DNA from: Lewinellaceae bacterium
GTDB lineage: Bacteria; Bacteroidota; Bacteroidia; Chitinophagales; Saprospiraceae
Direction: 5' to 3'
Assembly (NCBI GenBank): GCA_016711435.1
Contig: JADJSY010000014.1
Location: 1 to 35,625 of the forward strand
DNA: 35,625 nucleotides
Shown here: in pieces, positions 1 to 9,551 of the stretch
Layout of the letters: each line of letters opens with the position of its first letter
How positions within the stretch are numbered: position 1 is the stretch's first letter
Program-made: the position numbers and the translations under genes
The notes under the pieces: model-generated
Database searches by the model: none
The model's input: only the letters and a program-made list of their open reading frames with translations
Told to the model about the DNA's origin: nothing

Positions 1-772
1 AGTATAGACATACCCATCTATCGTATCATGGACGGCATAGTAAATCAACAGCCATCCGTGTTCTGTTTCTATCGGGGACAACCGCCGCCGATATAACACT
101 AAATGGTCGTATTTGGGGAAAGCACAATGTAGTCGGAAATTCAAATAATTTTTCCCAAAACGCGGTAATGAGTTCCTGTAAATTATTATTGACTGCAACG
201 ATTTGAATATCAGGTTTATGCGGTGCCCGAAGTACAGTTTTCGTTTATCTTTCTTAAACGCGACATCTTTGTCCCAAATCAATATTTTTTGCCCGTTTTT
301 TTGAAAGGCCCCGCCCCTGTTCATTATGGGAAAGTATTTGTATGGATTGCGTACCTACATTCCGAAGAGGCGACTGAACTCATCATAACAAAACTGCGGC
401 ACTATCAATCCCAACTTGTCCCATTACGCAGATCTTTTGAGGTTGCCAGCGCACCCCCATTTACCCCCGCCGTCATAAGCAATTATGGTGAGATAAAACA
501 GGTCATCAATTTTCGCCAATTCGAGGGTCTTCCATGCCATGCGATTCATAGTCAGGTGTGGATGAAGCACGGGTAGGTCAGAACGTTCTTCAATCGTAAA
601 GGGCCTTTCAATTTGCAATGGCCAATGCTGGAGTAATTGCCTTTGCTTACCGCCCTGTCAAAAGGTGGATACAATTGCCCTCCCCTTATTACCGCAGGAT
701 TTAAGACGCCCTCGTTTTTTCAAAACCGAGCGTTGTTTTTTCAGGAGGATGCCTTCTTTTTACTTGTATCAT
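1..772 (-). CDS. GH130-family glycosidase/phosphorylase, partial, frameshifted
   Basis: Runs off the left edge, so the C-terminus is missing. Starting at the ATG whose complement is at 770-772, the frame reads MIQVKRRHPP. After several single-base breaks it continues with segments matching the GH130 fold: an LLYRAVSKGN-like strand, a GMEDPRI motif (EDPR at 521-532), FYLTIIAYDG, ALATSKDL, and near the edge PIETEHGWLLIYYAVHDT. In GH130 enzymes these parts form the five-bladed propeller and the glycan-binding site; the family acts on beta-mannosides or related oligosaccharides, mostly by phosphorolysis. At least four frameshifts are needed. The start lies 3 bases after the stop of the P-type ATPase gene, so the two look co-transcribed. 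The substrate cannot be told. Family identification is fairly firm; whether the gene is truly broken or only mis-sequenced is open. Confidence 0.75.
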
Positions 773-775
773 AGT

Positions 776-2868
776 TTATCTTTTTACTTTCAACATACTC
801 GCATTGATAGCCACGACAATCATACTGACGGTCATCAAAACGGCCCCGACGGCAGGGCTTAATAAAATACCTTGTTTGTAAAAATGCCTGCGGCCCAAGG
901 CAAAAGCAATAATATTGTAACCCGTTGCCCAAATCAAGTTTTGAATCATTTACGGTACGTCGCTTTGCCAAAATAAAATTAAACTCACGATGTCTTTTGG
1001 ATTACTGTTTACCAAACAATACCTGCGGTTTCTGCCGCAATATCGCTGCCACTGCCAACAGCAATGCCTACATCTGCCTGTGCCAGTGCCGGCGCATCGT
1101 TTACGCCATCGCACTATAGCGACAAACGCACCTCTGCTTTGCAATTCTTTATCTTTTCTAATTTTTGATGCGGCAATACTTCGGCGATAAAACATGTCCA
1201 TGCCAACGTTTCACTCACACTCTTTGCTACTTTACTATTATCGCCCGTTAGTAATATTGCTTTAATTTTATTTTCCTTTAAGTTTTAATTGCTTCGGCAG
1301 ATTCAGGTCGAATTTCGTCTGACAAAGCAATGTACCCTGCCAATTCTTTATTGATAATTACAAACACAACCGTTTCCGTATCATTGGCCGTAAAGACATC
1401 CCGGAACAGTTATTTTATTTTCTGATAAATAGCCGGGACTGACCACCCAGAAATTTTTGCCTTCTACGGTTTGCTTCCACGCCTTTTCCTGTAATCTCCT
1501 GGAAGTTTCATTGGAAGGAATGGTGATTTTAAATCCTTTGCTTTTTTGCAAAATGCCCGTTGCGATGGGATGTTCGGATGCTTGTTCCAATGCGGCGGAC
1601 AGGCGAATGATTTCATTTTTCATCCATATCTTTTGAGAGCGGGACAATTTTTGACCTTCAAATTTTCCGACGGTGAGCGTACCTGTTTTATCGAAAACAA
1701 TCGTGGTTATTTTTCCGGGCATTCTCAAATACGGTCCTGTTTTTAATCAGCAAACCGTTTTGAGCGGATAAAGCGGTTGATTTTGCCACTACCAAAGGAC
1801 AGCCAATCCCAAAGCATGCGGGCAACAAATAACAATGACCGTACCCATTCTTTCCATGGCAAATGCAAAGTTTGCCCGGTTAAATACCAATATAAAACGT
1901 CCCAATGCCTGCAACGATGGCAATGATAAGTTAACCATCTTGCCGCCGTATCTGCCAATAATTGCGTTTTGGATTTTGATTTTTGTGCATCATCCACCAA
2001 TTTATGACCTGCGAGAGATACGAATCCTTTGCCGCATAGAAACCGTAACTTTAATAGAACCATTACCATTGATAGACCCTGCGATTACCTTATCGCCTTT
2101 TTACTTTTGTACAGGTTTTGATTCTCCGGTGAGCATACTTTCATTCAAATAACTTTCTCCCTCTAATATTATACCATCGGCTGCCTCTTTTCACCCGGTT
2201 TTACAAGGATAATGTCATTCGCATTCAGGGTATCAGTTTTACATCATGCACCATATCAGGGCATGACCATGTGGACTTCGGACGGCATCAATTTCACCAG
2301 TAATTCCAATTCTTTAGAAGCACCCGCAATGGATTTCATTTCTATCAATGGCCCAGAAGCATGATTAAAATCAGCGTGGATAATTCCCAAAAGAAATCCA
2401 CCCCCTGCAAACCAAACACAACAGCTACACTATAAACATAAGAAGCGGTTATCATAAAAACCAATCAAAAACATCATGCCCGGGTTCTTTGCTTTTACCT
2501 CCTGCACAATCCTTTTAAAAATGGTAAACCGCCATAAAAAACACTATAGACGATAAAGCAAACAGTACATAATTGGAACCCGTAAACTGCCAATCGACCC
2601 GCATGAATTGCTGTATCATGGGTGATAACAGCATAATGGGGGCCGTTAAAAAAGCACCACATAAAAACCGATTTTTGAAATCGGCAATCATCATTCCGTG
2701 ATGATTGTGGCCCTCATACCCATTTTAGGGCTGTCTCCATGTTGCATTTACTGTGGGACATTTTTCATGGGTCGCAGCGGCAGGCTCTGTATGCTTTGTT
2801 TTAACAGTCGCAGAAGGGGTTTTTGCCTTATCCTTTTCTACCGTATTTTTTTTATGTTTGTGTACCAT
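776..2868 (-). CDS. CopB-type copper-translocating P1B-ATPase, heavily frameshifted
   Basis: An inner-membrane pump exporting copper (or silver) using ATP. Motifs recur in shifting frames: a His/Lys-rich N-terminus from the ATG at 2868, an HHGMMIADFKNRF segment before the first helices, the transmembrane metal site CPHALGLA (CPH codons at 1816-1824), the phosphorylation motif DKTGTLT (1679-1693), GVNDAPAL (1090-1107) followed by ADVGIAVGSGSDIAAETAG, and a C-terminus ending SMLKVKR. CPH rather than CPC marks the CopB-like subgroup. The span of about 697 residues fits that subgroup, so little has been lost although many indels interrupt the frame. It lies in a collinear copper cassette between the type II GAPDH and GH130 genes. 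Identification is firm; intactness is not. Confidence 0.87.
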
Positions 2869-2915
2869 GAATTTACTTTTAATCTGTTTTAATTTTTAAA
2901 TAAACCATCCTCGCT

Positions 2916-3925
2916 TCATTCCCAAACTCTCATTTGTTTTCCGCATCGAGTTTTCGGCGCTTTTTCAATGCCCGTCAAAGCCCTGATAGCGTCAATGGTC
3001 TCCGGGATTACGATAGCCTGATTATCTACCAAATAGGCGTAAAACAATTCATCATTGACCACTTTAGCATATCGTGCCATAAAGCCACTTCCATATCCCC
3101 ATAAGGACGGTTAAGTGCCAGCATCAATTCTTTCACCGTATTGTTGGCAGAAAGCCCGTCTGCATAATTGATAAATGCCGTGCGGGAAGATTTTCCAAAG
3201 GCTTCCAATACTTCTTCGGTTGTTGCTTTTCGGGTGAGTTGCACGTTCCAATAGTGCAGGTGGCTCAATGTTTCGGGCACTTTTACGGCCATTGTTATCA
3301 CATCCAGTTCAGGGTCAACGGTTTGTGCATCGGGGCCCTGATGGCTGGGAATATCTTTTTCAGGCACCAGCGTGTTCATGATCCCATTGAGGTGGCTTTC
3401 CCAGGGGTCAGCAGCTCGGCGGAGCAAAGTCCCCCTTGCTTTTGAAGTAACCCAGCCTTTTTGAGGGCAGTTAGTGTCCTGACAATTGAAGTGGTATTGC
3501 AGGAAACGACCCTTGTTGCATTCAGCCCCAAAGCCGTTTCGTAATTATTTTCCGCACTAAATGAATGCCCGGTGGTTTCATGTTTTTTTCGCCTCCTTGT
3601 ACAATGAACTTCAATCCCGCTTTTTATACAGTTCAATGTTTTGAGCCGCAATATTTTTGGGCGTACAGTCCACGATTATATCGGACATTTTTATCAATTC
3701 CGATAAAATGCCTTTTACCTCGATGTTGTTCCCCGCCATTTCTTGTTGAAATTTACTGTCAAAAGCATAGATGGGAAACTCTTTTTGCAACGCAATCCTG
3801 ATGCGCCAATCAGAAATGATATCGCAAACGCCCACCAATTCCATGTCTTCTTGAAGTTGGACAGCATCCGCAACACGTTTTCCAATAACACCGTATCCGT
3901 TGACGGCGACTTTTACTTTTTTCAT
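2916..3925 (-). CDS. type II (archaeal-type) glyceraldehyde-3-phosphate dehydrogenase, frameshifted
   Basis: Begins MKKVKVAVNGYGVIGKRV, a Rossmann dinucleotide-binding loop (GxGxxG, residues 10-15). It continues VGVCDIISDW and SDIIVDCTPKN, then the active-site segment SCNTTS (Cys codon at 3499-3501), LRRAADPWESHLNGIMNT, and a C-terminal half rich in family residues (VKVPETLSHLHYWNV). About 336 residues fits the archaeal-type GAPDH family (335-345), which is distinct from the usual bacterial gapA. At least three frameshifts occur, near 3650, 3420 and 3080. The enzyme oxidises glyceraldehyde 3-phosphate with NAD(P) in the cytoplasm. Its place between an HMA copper chaperone and a copper pump suggests a bypass for copper-sensitive GAPDH, but that role is inference. 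Start chosen for the immediate N-terminal strand and a 29-base gap from the upstream gene. Confidence 0.8.
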
Positions 3926-3954
3926 AAGAATGTGATTTGTGTTTTCTTTTGATT

Positions 3955-4238
3955 CTATGAAATTGTACAGATGTGGTTCAATAAATAATCCGCTTTCTCG
4001 CCCAACAATTGGGTAGTTGTTTTATCTTTCAATTTGAAATCTGGTATTTGCCGCCAACGCCGCCCAATGCTTTTTGCAGTTCGGGCAGGCCGATATGTGT
4101 GTCCATCGAGATGGTCGCGGTGTCCGTCGCTTTTGAAACTTCCACAGAAGTTACGCCCGCGACCGTCTGCAAACTGTTTTTCACGCTTGCCGCGCAACCG
4201 CCGCAAGTCATGCCCGTAACTTGGTATTTGTGTGTCAT
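3955..4238 (-). CDS. small HMA-domain copper chaperone, one frameshift
   Basis: Starts MTHKYQVTGMTCGGCAASVK, a typical heavy-metal-associated domain with the GMTCxxC metal site at residues 9-15, then VAGVTSVEVSKATDTATISMD and LQKALGG, completing the beta-alpha-beta-beta-alpha-beta fold by about residue 66. A frameshift near 4035-4045 switches to the frame ending KADYLLNHICTIS, which would give about 94 residues. The extra C-terminal tail is longer than in the smallest CopZ proteins. Free HMA proteins carry Cu(I) in the cytoplasm to P1B-ATPases. It lies in the same collinear cluster as the CopB-type pump and the Cys-rich storage protein, which supports a copper role. Confidence 0.82.
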
Positions 4239-4339
4239 TGCTCTTGAATTTAAAAGCGTTTATTGTCAAAGCCCAAGTTTGGGCATAACTGAATTTTTAT
4301 TGAAAACTGATTTTTGGGGATGATGCTTTGTGCTTACAA

Positions 4340-4762
4340 CTACTTCTTTTTCTCCATCTTCATGCCCCTCATGTCGCACATTTCGTGCATGGTTTGCATC
4401 ATTTTAGGGCTTCCTCCCATCGAACCCATCATCATGTCGCATTTAGATTGGTCGGCCTCGCACATAGCCGCTGTTTTGTCCATCATCATTTTGCACATGG
4501 CAGTATCTGATTTGCACATGTCCATCATTTTATCCATCATTTCGGCATTCATGGCTTTGTCATTTTTCGCCATGGAAGCACCATGCCTTGTCTGCATGGA
4601 ATCCATGACTTCGTTCATATAAGCATCATTGTTCATCAGTGAGGAAATGAGTTTCCCGCGTGTGGCTGGATTGGTGGAAAGTTTTTCAGGATCGGTGTTA
4701 TTGCATTGCGTGAATGAAATCAGCGCGGCAACGGAGAGCAAGAGAATGGTTACTTTTTTCAT
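4340..4762 (-). CDS. Met/Cys-rich secreted lipoprotein, probable copper binder
   Basis: 140 residues. N-terminal MKKVTILLLSVAALISF is a signal sequence, followed by TQCNN; the Cys may be a lipidation site although the residues before it fit the lipobox only loosely. The rest is helical and strikingly rich in methionine: about 28 Met in 140 residues, in clusters such as MMDKMMDMC and CKMMMDK, with Cys spaced among them. Such Met/Cys clusters bind Cu(I) in periplasmic proteins. I do not recognise a named family. It lies between the four-helix copper-storage gene and the HMA chaperone on the same strand with short gaps, so a periplasmic or outer-membrane copper-sequestering role is a reasonable inference. 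Confidence 0.75.
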   Translation of the reverse strand: MKKVTILLLSVAALISFTQCNNTDPEKLSTNPATRGKLISSLMNNDAYMNEVMDSMQTRHGASMAKNDKAMNAEMMDKMMDMCKSDTAMCKMMMDKTAAMCEADQSKCDMMMGSMGGSPKMMQTMHEMCDMRGMKMEKKK

Positions 4763-4782
4763 GTTATTTTGTTTTTAACTGA

Positions 4783-5121
4783 TTACATTTTGCCCATGTT
4801 GCTGCATTCTGTAGCACATTTGCGGCAGGCTTCTGCGCACTTTTTGCAATGCTCCATGTGGTGCGAATGCTTTTCACATTCAACTGCACAGGCGGTACAG
4901 ATTTCAGCACAGAGTTTACAGATTTGATTGGCAAACTCACTTCCGCCAGCCATTGCTTGCACGGCTAAAAGACAAATGGCGCCACAATCATGATCCAACT
5001 TGATGCAACGGGCTAACATTTTAACATCCTGCTCATTCAAGCATGCACTTGCGCAGTGATAACATTCTACCGCACAGTCTGAACAGGCTGCGATGCAGCT
5101 TAGATACTTCTGATGACTCAT
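4783..5121 (-). CDS. four-helix bundle copper-storage protein (DUF326/Csp-like)
   Basis: 112 residues from MSHQKYLSCIAAC. This start is preferred to an upstream in-frame one because the family begins here and the upstream residues are unlike it. There are 19 cysteines in repeating CxxxC and CxxC pairs on predicted helices (for example CSDCAVECYHCASAC and CKKCAEACRKCATEC), the hallmark of cytosolic copper-storage proteins that pack Cu(I) thiolates inside a four-helix bundle. No signal peptide is seen, so it is probably cytoplasmic, like Csp3. It lies first in the copper cassette, just downstream of the AraC/HMA regulator, with about 170 bases between them that could hold the cassette promoter. 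Confidence 0.88.
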   Translation of the reverse strand: MSHQKYLSCIAACSDCAVECYHCASACLNEQDVKMLARCIKLDHDCGAICLLAVQAMAGGSEFANQICKLCAEICTACAVECEKHSHHMEHCKKCAEACRKCATECSNMGKM

Positions 5122-5294
5122 CGTGTTGTTTTTTATTCCCGCAACTTGCAGGACAGGCGTGAAAGAATTTTCACGACACAAAGATGAGTCCATGTAATCC
5201 CTTAATTAGTACACAATTCCAAACAAGAGTTACATTATTCACACATAAAAAGGGACTATGGAGGATACTACTGGAGAGAAGAGCAAGATTGGAG

Positions 5295-5864
5295 TTACAG
5301 CACATCTAACGCCTTTCGCCCATGCTGCTTGCGATCGGCTTTGAACTGCGTCGGGGTCAATCCCGTCATTTGCCGGAACTGGTTGCTCAAATGGTGTGAA
5401 CTGCTGTACCCGGTCTGAAAAGCGATTTCGCCAAACGACAGTTCATTGTATATCAGCAACTCCTTCACCCGCTCGATTTTCTGGGCGATGACGTATTTCT
5501 CAATCGTCAGACCCTCTACTAAAGAGAACAGTTTGCTCAACTGTGAATATTGATGTCCTGTTTCGCGGGCAAGGAAATCGGAGAAATTCACTGACTCCGG
5601 TTTCTTGTATGTCGCGTGGTGTATTTCATTGATTACCAAGTTTTTGATTTGCGCCACTAATTGACTATTCCGGTCGTCGAGTAGTTCAAAGCCCTCGTAT
5701 TCAAGGCTCTGGCGCAGAGCCGCCAACTGCAGGAGATTGGGCGAAGCGACCAATTCCACTTCGCCCAATCGCACTTTTTTTGCTTCTAAGCCTGCTTCCG
5801 TCAGCAAATGCTCGACGGAGCGGATGCATCGGGCGCAAACCATATTTTTGATTATGAGGGTCAT
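5295..5864 (-). CDS. AraC-family regulator with N-terminal HMA-like metal sensor
   Basis: 189 residues starting MTLIIKNMVCARCIRSVEHL. This start is chosen because it opens the metal-binding domain; upstream in-frame residues look non-coding. Residues 1-65 resemble an HMA domain with C10-x2-C13. Residues about 90-180 are an AraC-type double helix-turn-helix (IAFQTGYSSSHHLSNQFRQMTGLTPTQF is the second helix-turn-helix region). Such fusions in Bacteroidota sit beside copper export genes. The likely role is to bind Cu(I) through the CxxC and switch on the downstream storage, chaperone and pump genes; that is inference from architecture and neighbours. The frame is intact. The methyltransferase upstream ends 31 bases before it. 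Confidence 0.87.
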   Translation of the reverse strand: MTLIIKNMVCARCIRSVEHLLTEAGLEAKKVRLGEVELVASPNLLQLAALRQSLEYEGFELLDDRNSQLVAQIKNLVINEIHHATYKKPESVNFSDFLARETGHQYSQLSKLFSLVEGLTIEKYVIAQKIERVKELLIYNELSFGEIAFQTGYSSSHHLSNQFRQMTGLTPTQFKADRKQHGRKALDVL

Positions 5865-5895
5865 TGCTTTATAAATGAGGTTTGAACAGTATGGC

Positions 5896-6599
5896 TCAAT
5901 TATTTTGAATGAGAGAAAGGTGATTTTGGCTGCTTGGAATCTTTTCCCTATATACAGAGTAAATCCGCATGGTGCCAAACAGGGTATCTACTTTATCCGA
6001 TTCCTGCACCAAGGCAAAACCCGATTCGTGGAAAATCTGTGGCAACCGCCCCTCCACGTTTTCGCGGGTGGTTTTGACCCCGTCGAGCAATTGCACGATG
6101 TAGAAAGCCAGCCGCATCCGCCGGTTGGAAGGTTTTCCCCAGTCGGCTACATGCAGACTGCCGGAGGGTTTCAGTACCCGTCGCAATTCGCGCAGACTCC
6201 GGCGTTTTTGCACCGGATCAAGATGATGCAGCACTAAGCAAGTCACCACCCGGTCGAAAGTAGCGTCGGGGTAGGGGGAGTATCTCGCCGTCGTATTGCG
6301 CCAATTCCAAATAAACACCGGCTTTCTACCTTTTGTTGCGCGATTGCCAGCACCTCCGGGTCCACATCCACACCAACGACCTCGGGCATTGGGTGGCGCT
6401 GTTTGAGCCGGATAGCCAAAGAGGCCGTGCCGGTACCAAAATCGAGAATCTGTTGGCCGTGTCGAATGTCTGCACTGTCAATCAGCGCATCGCGCACCCG
6501 GGCTTCGGGGAATACCCGTGCCATCAGCGCGTCGTACCAGCGTGTGAGCCAACGAAACCGCAGAGCCGGGACATAATTGGTCGTGCTTGCAGTTTTCAT
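5896..6599 (-). CDS. class I SAM-dependent methyltransferase (UbiE-like), frameshifted
   Basis: Starts MKTASTTNYVPALRFRWLTR. It contains motif I ILDFGTGTASLAIRLK, the acidic end of strand 2 EVVGVDVDPEVLAIA, then after one or two indels around 6260-6310 continues YPDATFDRVVTCLVLHHL (motif II/III region) and LRELRRVLKPSGSLHVADWG. About 235 residues, normal for small Methyltransf_11/25-type enzymes. The substrate cannot be told; the C-terminal half resembles enzymes acting on small molecules or lipids. An upstream in-frame Met at 6608 is also possible. It lies directly upstream of the copper regulator on the same strand; a functional link is not evident. Confidence 0.82.
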
Positions 6600-6769
6600 T
6601 GGCAGCATTTCTTTTTTGGAATGAACCATTTGAGTACTTTCAAAATATTTGACCACATAGCATTTGAAGTTGAAAAAGGAAGTTGTCAAAATCGGCGGAC
6701 GCCTTTTCGGCAGTCCGCCGTCATGTTGAAAAACCTACTTTTTGAAAATGACGGTATTCTTGTTGACAC

Positions 6770-7004
6770 TTATTGCATCACCGTTATCCGGTGCATATAA
6801 GGTGCTCCGTTCACGGTCATTTTCAACACATATTCATCTGGCAGGAGACTGCCGACCGGCATAACCTCGCTGTATTCTCCAGCTGGCTTGGTGCTTTCCA
6901 TCACCTCGGCTACCCTGGCTTGGGTATTTACGCCATTGGCGGCAGTCGGGGGTAGTTGGTGCGGCTGTTTTTTGGGTGGAGTGGTGGTGTTTATGATTTT
7001 CCAT
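6770..7004 (-). CDS. small unidentified protein with sorting-tail-like C-terminus, one frameshift
   Basis: A candidate of about 77 residues. It begins MENHKHHHSTQKTAAPTT and after one indel near 6945 continues VNTQARVAEVMES and LLPDEYVLKMTVNGAPYMHR, ending ITVMQ. The C-terminal part resembles the last strands of T9SS type A sorting domains (a G/DxYVLKM strand followed by a short terminal strand), but the protein is too short to be a normal exported T9SS cargo and has no evident signal peptide. It may be a fragment of a larger decayed or mis-assembled gene. Low confidence. Confidence 0.35.
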
Positions 7005-7025
7005 TTTATAACAATACCTGCTTGT

Positions 7026-7053
7026 TAAAAAAGTGACGCGAAAGGACTTTCGT
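7026..7053 (-). terminator. possible rho-independent terminator after the lipocalin-like lipoprotein
   Basis: On the minus strand CACGAAAG pairs with CTTTCGCG-like sequence through a very short loop, and a run of six T follows. It lies about 55 bases beyond the stop of the gene at 7110-7484. The loop is tight, so the call is tentative. Confidence 0.35.
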
Positions 7054-7109
7054 GCCACCGAACATAAAAAAAAATACCCGCCTCAAAACCTGATTTGTCC
7101 TTGTCAGTC

Positions 7110-7484
7110 TCATTTCTCAAAATCAATCTCTACTTCCTTGCCGTCCACCATATTGCCAATGCGAAGGGTATTTCCTTCGAGGTGGTGAATCGTCCACACG
7201 TTCCCGGACAGCGTCAGTTTCATATTGGCTTCATCCGCGCTCCATGTGCCCGAAGTGGGATGCGTGAAAGGTGTGATATTGGTCGTGATTTCGTAATTGC
7301 CGTCGGTCTGCAAGTGCAGGAACATCGTCGTAGAAGCCGGAGCTGCCACACCGTCAACTTTGATTTCCGTAGAGTTCCACTCGGCGGTCATTTTTTCGGT
7401 GAAAGTGGGGTCGTCATTTTTGCAGGAAGTCATCGTTAGTCCGAGTAGGAGCAGGGCGGAGAAAATGGGCATGAATTGCTTCAT
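7110..7484 (-). CDS. lipocalin-like lipoprotein
   Basis: 124 residues, intact. MKQFMPIFSALLLLGLTMTSC is a lipoprotein signal with a good lipobox (TMTSC), followed by the Lys-Asn-Asp-Asp stretch common after the lipid Cys in Bacteroidota. The mature part is beta-rich (TAEWNSTEIKVDGV, NYEITTNITPFTHPTSGTWS, MKLTLSGNVWTIHHLEGNTL), matching the pattern of lipocalin-like domains often found as small secreted proteins in this phylum. It follows the multicopper oxidase by about 40 bases on the same strand, so the two are probably co-transcribed. Its function is unknown. Confidence 0.75.
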   Translation of the reverse strand: MKQFMPIFSALLLLGLTMTSCKNDDPTFTEKMTAEWNSTEIKVDGVAAPASTTMFLHLQTDGNYEITTNITPFTHPTSGTWSADEANMKLTLSGNVWTIHHLEGNTLRIGNMVDGKEVEIDFEK

Positions 7485-7523
7485 TGTTATAAATTTTATG
7501 TTTACAATGGATGAATTTGATTT

Positions 7524-8984
7524 TTATTGGATTTCATAATTAAGCATCATCCCCCCATCCTCGTGTTCGAGGTTGTGGCAATGAAAAACAAATTTGCCTT
7601 TGAGGTTGGGAAAACGGACGATGATGCGCACTTTTTCGCCGGGGAAAGCCAGTACGGTATCTTTCCAACCATTTTCCCAGGGTTGTACGGCGCCCCGGCC
7701 ACCCGTACGGGAAAGCACCTGGAATTGTCCAGCGTGGAGGTGCATCGGGTGCGTCTCCGTGCCGGCTGAATTGTCGAATTCCCAGATTTCGACTGTTCCG
7801 GCCTTCACCACCTCGTCGCGGCGGTCGGCATCAAAGGTTTTGCCGTCTATTGGGTGCATTACCATGCCGTCCATGCCGCCGTGCTGCATCATGTGCCCGA
7901 TGTTGAACGAGCGCGTGGCTACCGACTGCGATTCTGGGATTTTTTCCACAGGCATCAGCGAAGCGGGCAGGGAGGTATTGTCGGATTCCTGCCGCATCAC
8001 CTTGAATTTCAGGATGTAAAACGCCTGCTGGCCTTGCGTTTCCGTGCCTGCGAAGGCGTTGCTCTGCAAGTACAATTCCGAGCCGACAGCCTGACCGTCG
8101 AAATTGACCAATACATCAGCGCGTTCGCCGGGCGCAAGCAACACGGACGAAACCGCGACTGGCGCATCGAGCAAGCCGCCGTCCGAACCGATGAGATGGA
8201 ACATGGCGCCGCTCGAAAACGCGAAGTTGTAAATGCGGGCGTTCGAGCCGTTCAGCAGCCTGAAACGGTAGGTGCGCGTGGCAACTTCGAGCACCGGCCC
8301 CGCCGTCCCGTTCACCAACACGGACTCGCCAAACATCCCGATGCTGCGGTCGTCGGTGTCGGGATTGTAGGTCAGGCCGCCGTCGAGCCGTTTGTCCTGC
8401 ACCACGAGCGGCACGTCGTATTCGCCCGAAGGCAAGCCTAAAGATTCTTCTTCCGGCGAAGTGACCACAAAGAACCCCGCCAGCCCGCGCCAGGCCTGAC
8501 TGGCTGTGGCCATGTCCGGGTGCGGGTGATACCAGTACGTGCCGGGGCGGTTCTTTATCAGAAAATTGTATTGAAACGAGCCGCCGGGAGCGGTCACGTC
8601 GGTCGGATAACCGTCTTGCGCGGCGGGCACTTCCAACCCGTGCCAGTGAATATTGGTCGCTTCGCCCAGGCCGTTAGAAAAAGCCAGGTCAAATTGTTCG
8701 CCGTGCCGGATCCGAATGGTCGGCCCCAATATGGAAGCGCCGCCATAGCCCAAAGCATTCACCGAAATATTTGATCCGAGTTGAGCGGTGCCGGATTTTG
8801 CCTCGAAAGCAGCGTGCACACCGTCCAATGTGGCGGGGATCGCCAAAGGGTTGACAAAAGTTTTCTCCTCCACCTTGCGGGCTTTTGCATTCTCGCTGCT
8901 CTCCATTTTATGGCAACGTGCGCATGAGAGCACGGTCAAAGCGGTCAACACCAATAGTCCTGGTACCTTCATGAATAGTTTCAT
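7524..8984 (-). CDS. multicopper oxidase, exported lipoprotein
   Basis: 486 residues, intact. Lipoprotein signal to Cys21 (LTVLSC). Three cupredoxin domains with all four copper-ligand clusters: HWHG (residues 113-116), WYHPHP (151-156), HPMHLH in the last domain, and HCHNLEHEDGGMM near the C-terminus, giving the type 1 and trinuclear sites. A Met/His-rich loop (HMMQHGGMDGMVMH) before the last cluster resembles the copper-binding inserts of CueO-type cuprous oxidases. The likely role is oxidation of Cu(I) in the periplasm or at the outer membrane; other phenolic or metal substrates are possible. An unusual CARC motif follows the signal. Position next to copper-resistance genes supports the copper role. 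Confidence 0.94.
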   Translation of the reverse strand: MKLFMKVPGLLVLTALTVLSCARCHKMESSENAKARKVEEKTFVNPLAIPATLDGVHAAFEAKSGTAQLGSNISVNALGYGGASILGPTIRIRHGEQFDLAFSNGLGEATNIHWHGLEVPAAQDGYPTDVTAPGGSFQYNFLIKNRPGTYWYHPHPDMATASQAWRGLAGFFVVTSPEEESLGLPSGEYDVPLVVQDKRLDGGLTYNPDTDDRSIGMFGESVLVNGTAGPVLEVATRTYRFRLLNGSNARIYNFAFSSGAMFHLIGSDGGLLDAPVAVSSVLLAPGERADVLVNFDGQAVGSELYLQSNAFAGTETQGQQAFYILKFKVMRQESDNTSLPASLMPVEKIPESQSVATRSFNIGHMMQHGGMDGMVMHPIDGKTFDADRRDEVVKAGTVEIWEFDNSAGTETHPMHLHAGQFQVLSRTGGRGAVQPWENGWKDTVLAFPGEKVRIIVRFPNLKGKFVFHCHNLEHEDGGMMLNYEIQ

Positions 8985-9116
8985 TTTGAAAAAAATGCTG
9001 TTTAAACGGTTTCGCCTGATAGGCGCAACTAAAACAAGAAGTGCGACTTGGTGCGGAGAAAGGTTGCACGCGCGCCTAAAAAATCAACGCTTTGCTCAGA
9101 AAGACCCTTTCGGCAT

Positions 9117-9161
9117 AAAAAATGCCCGCCCGGAATCCGCAAACTGGTTCGGGCAGGCATT
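9117..9161 (-). terminator. rho-independent terminator, minus strand
   Basis: Arms AATGCCCGCCCG and CGGGCAGGCATT pair (one G-T pair) around a loop of about 16 bases, and on the minus strand the stem is followed by a run of T. It would end transcription coming from the phosphatase gene before the multicopper oxidase. The GC-only tract lies immediately upstream on that strand. Confidence 0.6.
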
Positions 9162-9173
9162 CGTTGCGGCGAC

Positions 9174-9512
<339 letters not shown>

Positions 9513-9551
9513 TTAGAATGGTAGCCCGCCGGCTGCTTTTATTTACCTCCC

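Noticed and set aside
223..576. 117-codon plus-strand frame at the left edge.
   Set aside because: The minus strand over the same bases reads GH130 motifs, including EDPR and the C-terminal GWLLIYYAVHDT stretch.
776..2868. The P-type ATPase as a true pseudogene.
   Set aside because: All key motifs remain in order and at the right spacing, and equally frequent indels hit essential ribosomal-operon genes in the same window.
4314..4622. Met-rich plus-strand frame opposite the Met-rich lipoprotein.
   Set aside because: It is the complement of ATG-rich coding sequence on the other strand, whose product has a signal peptide and lies in an operon.
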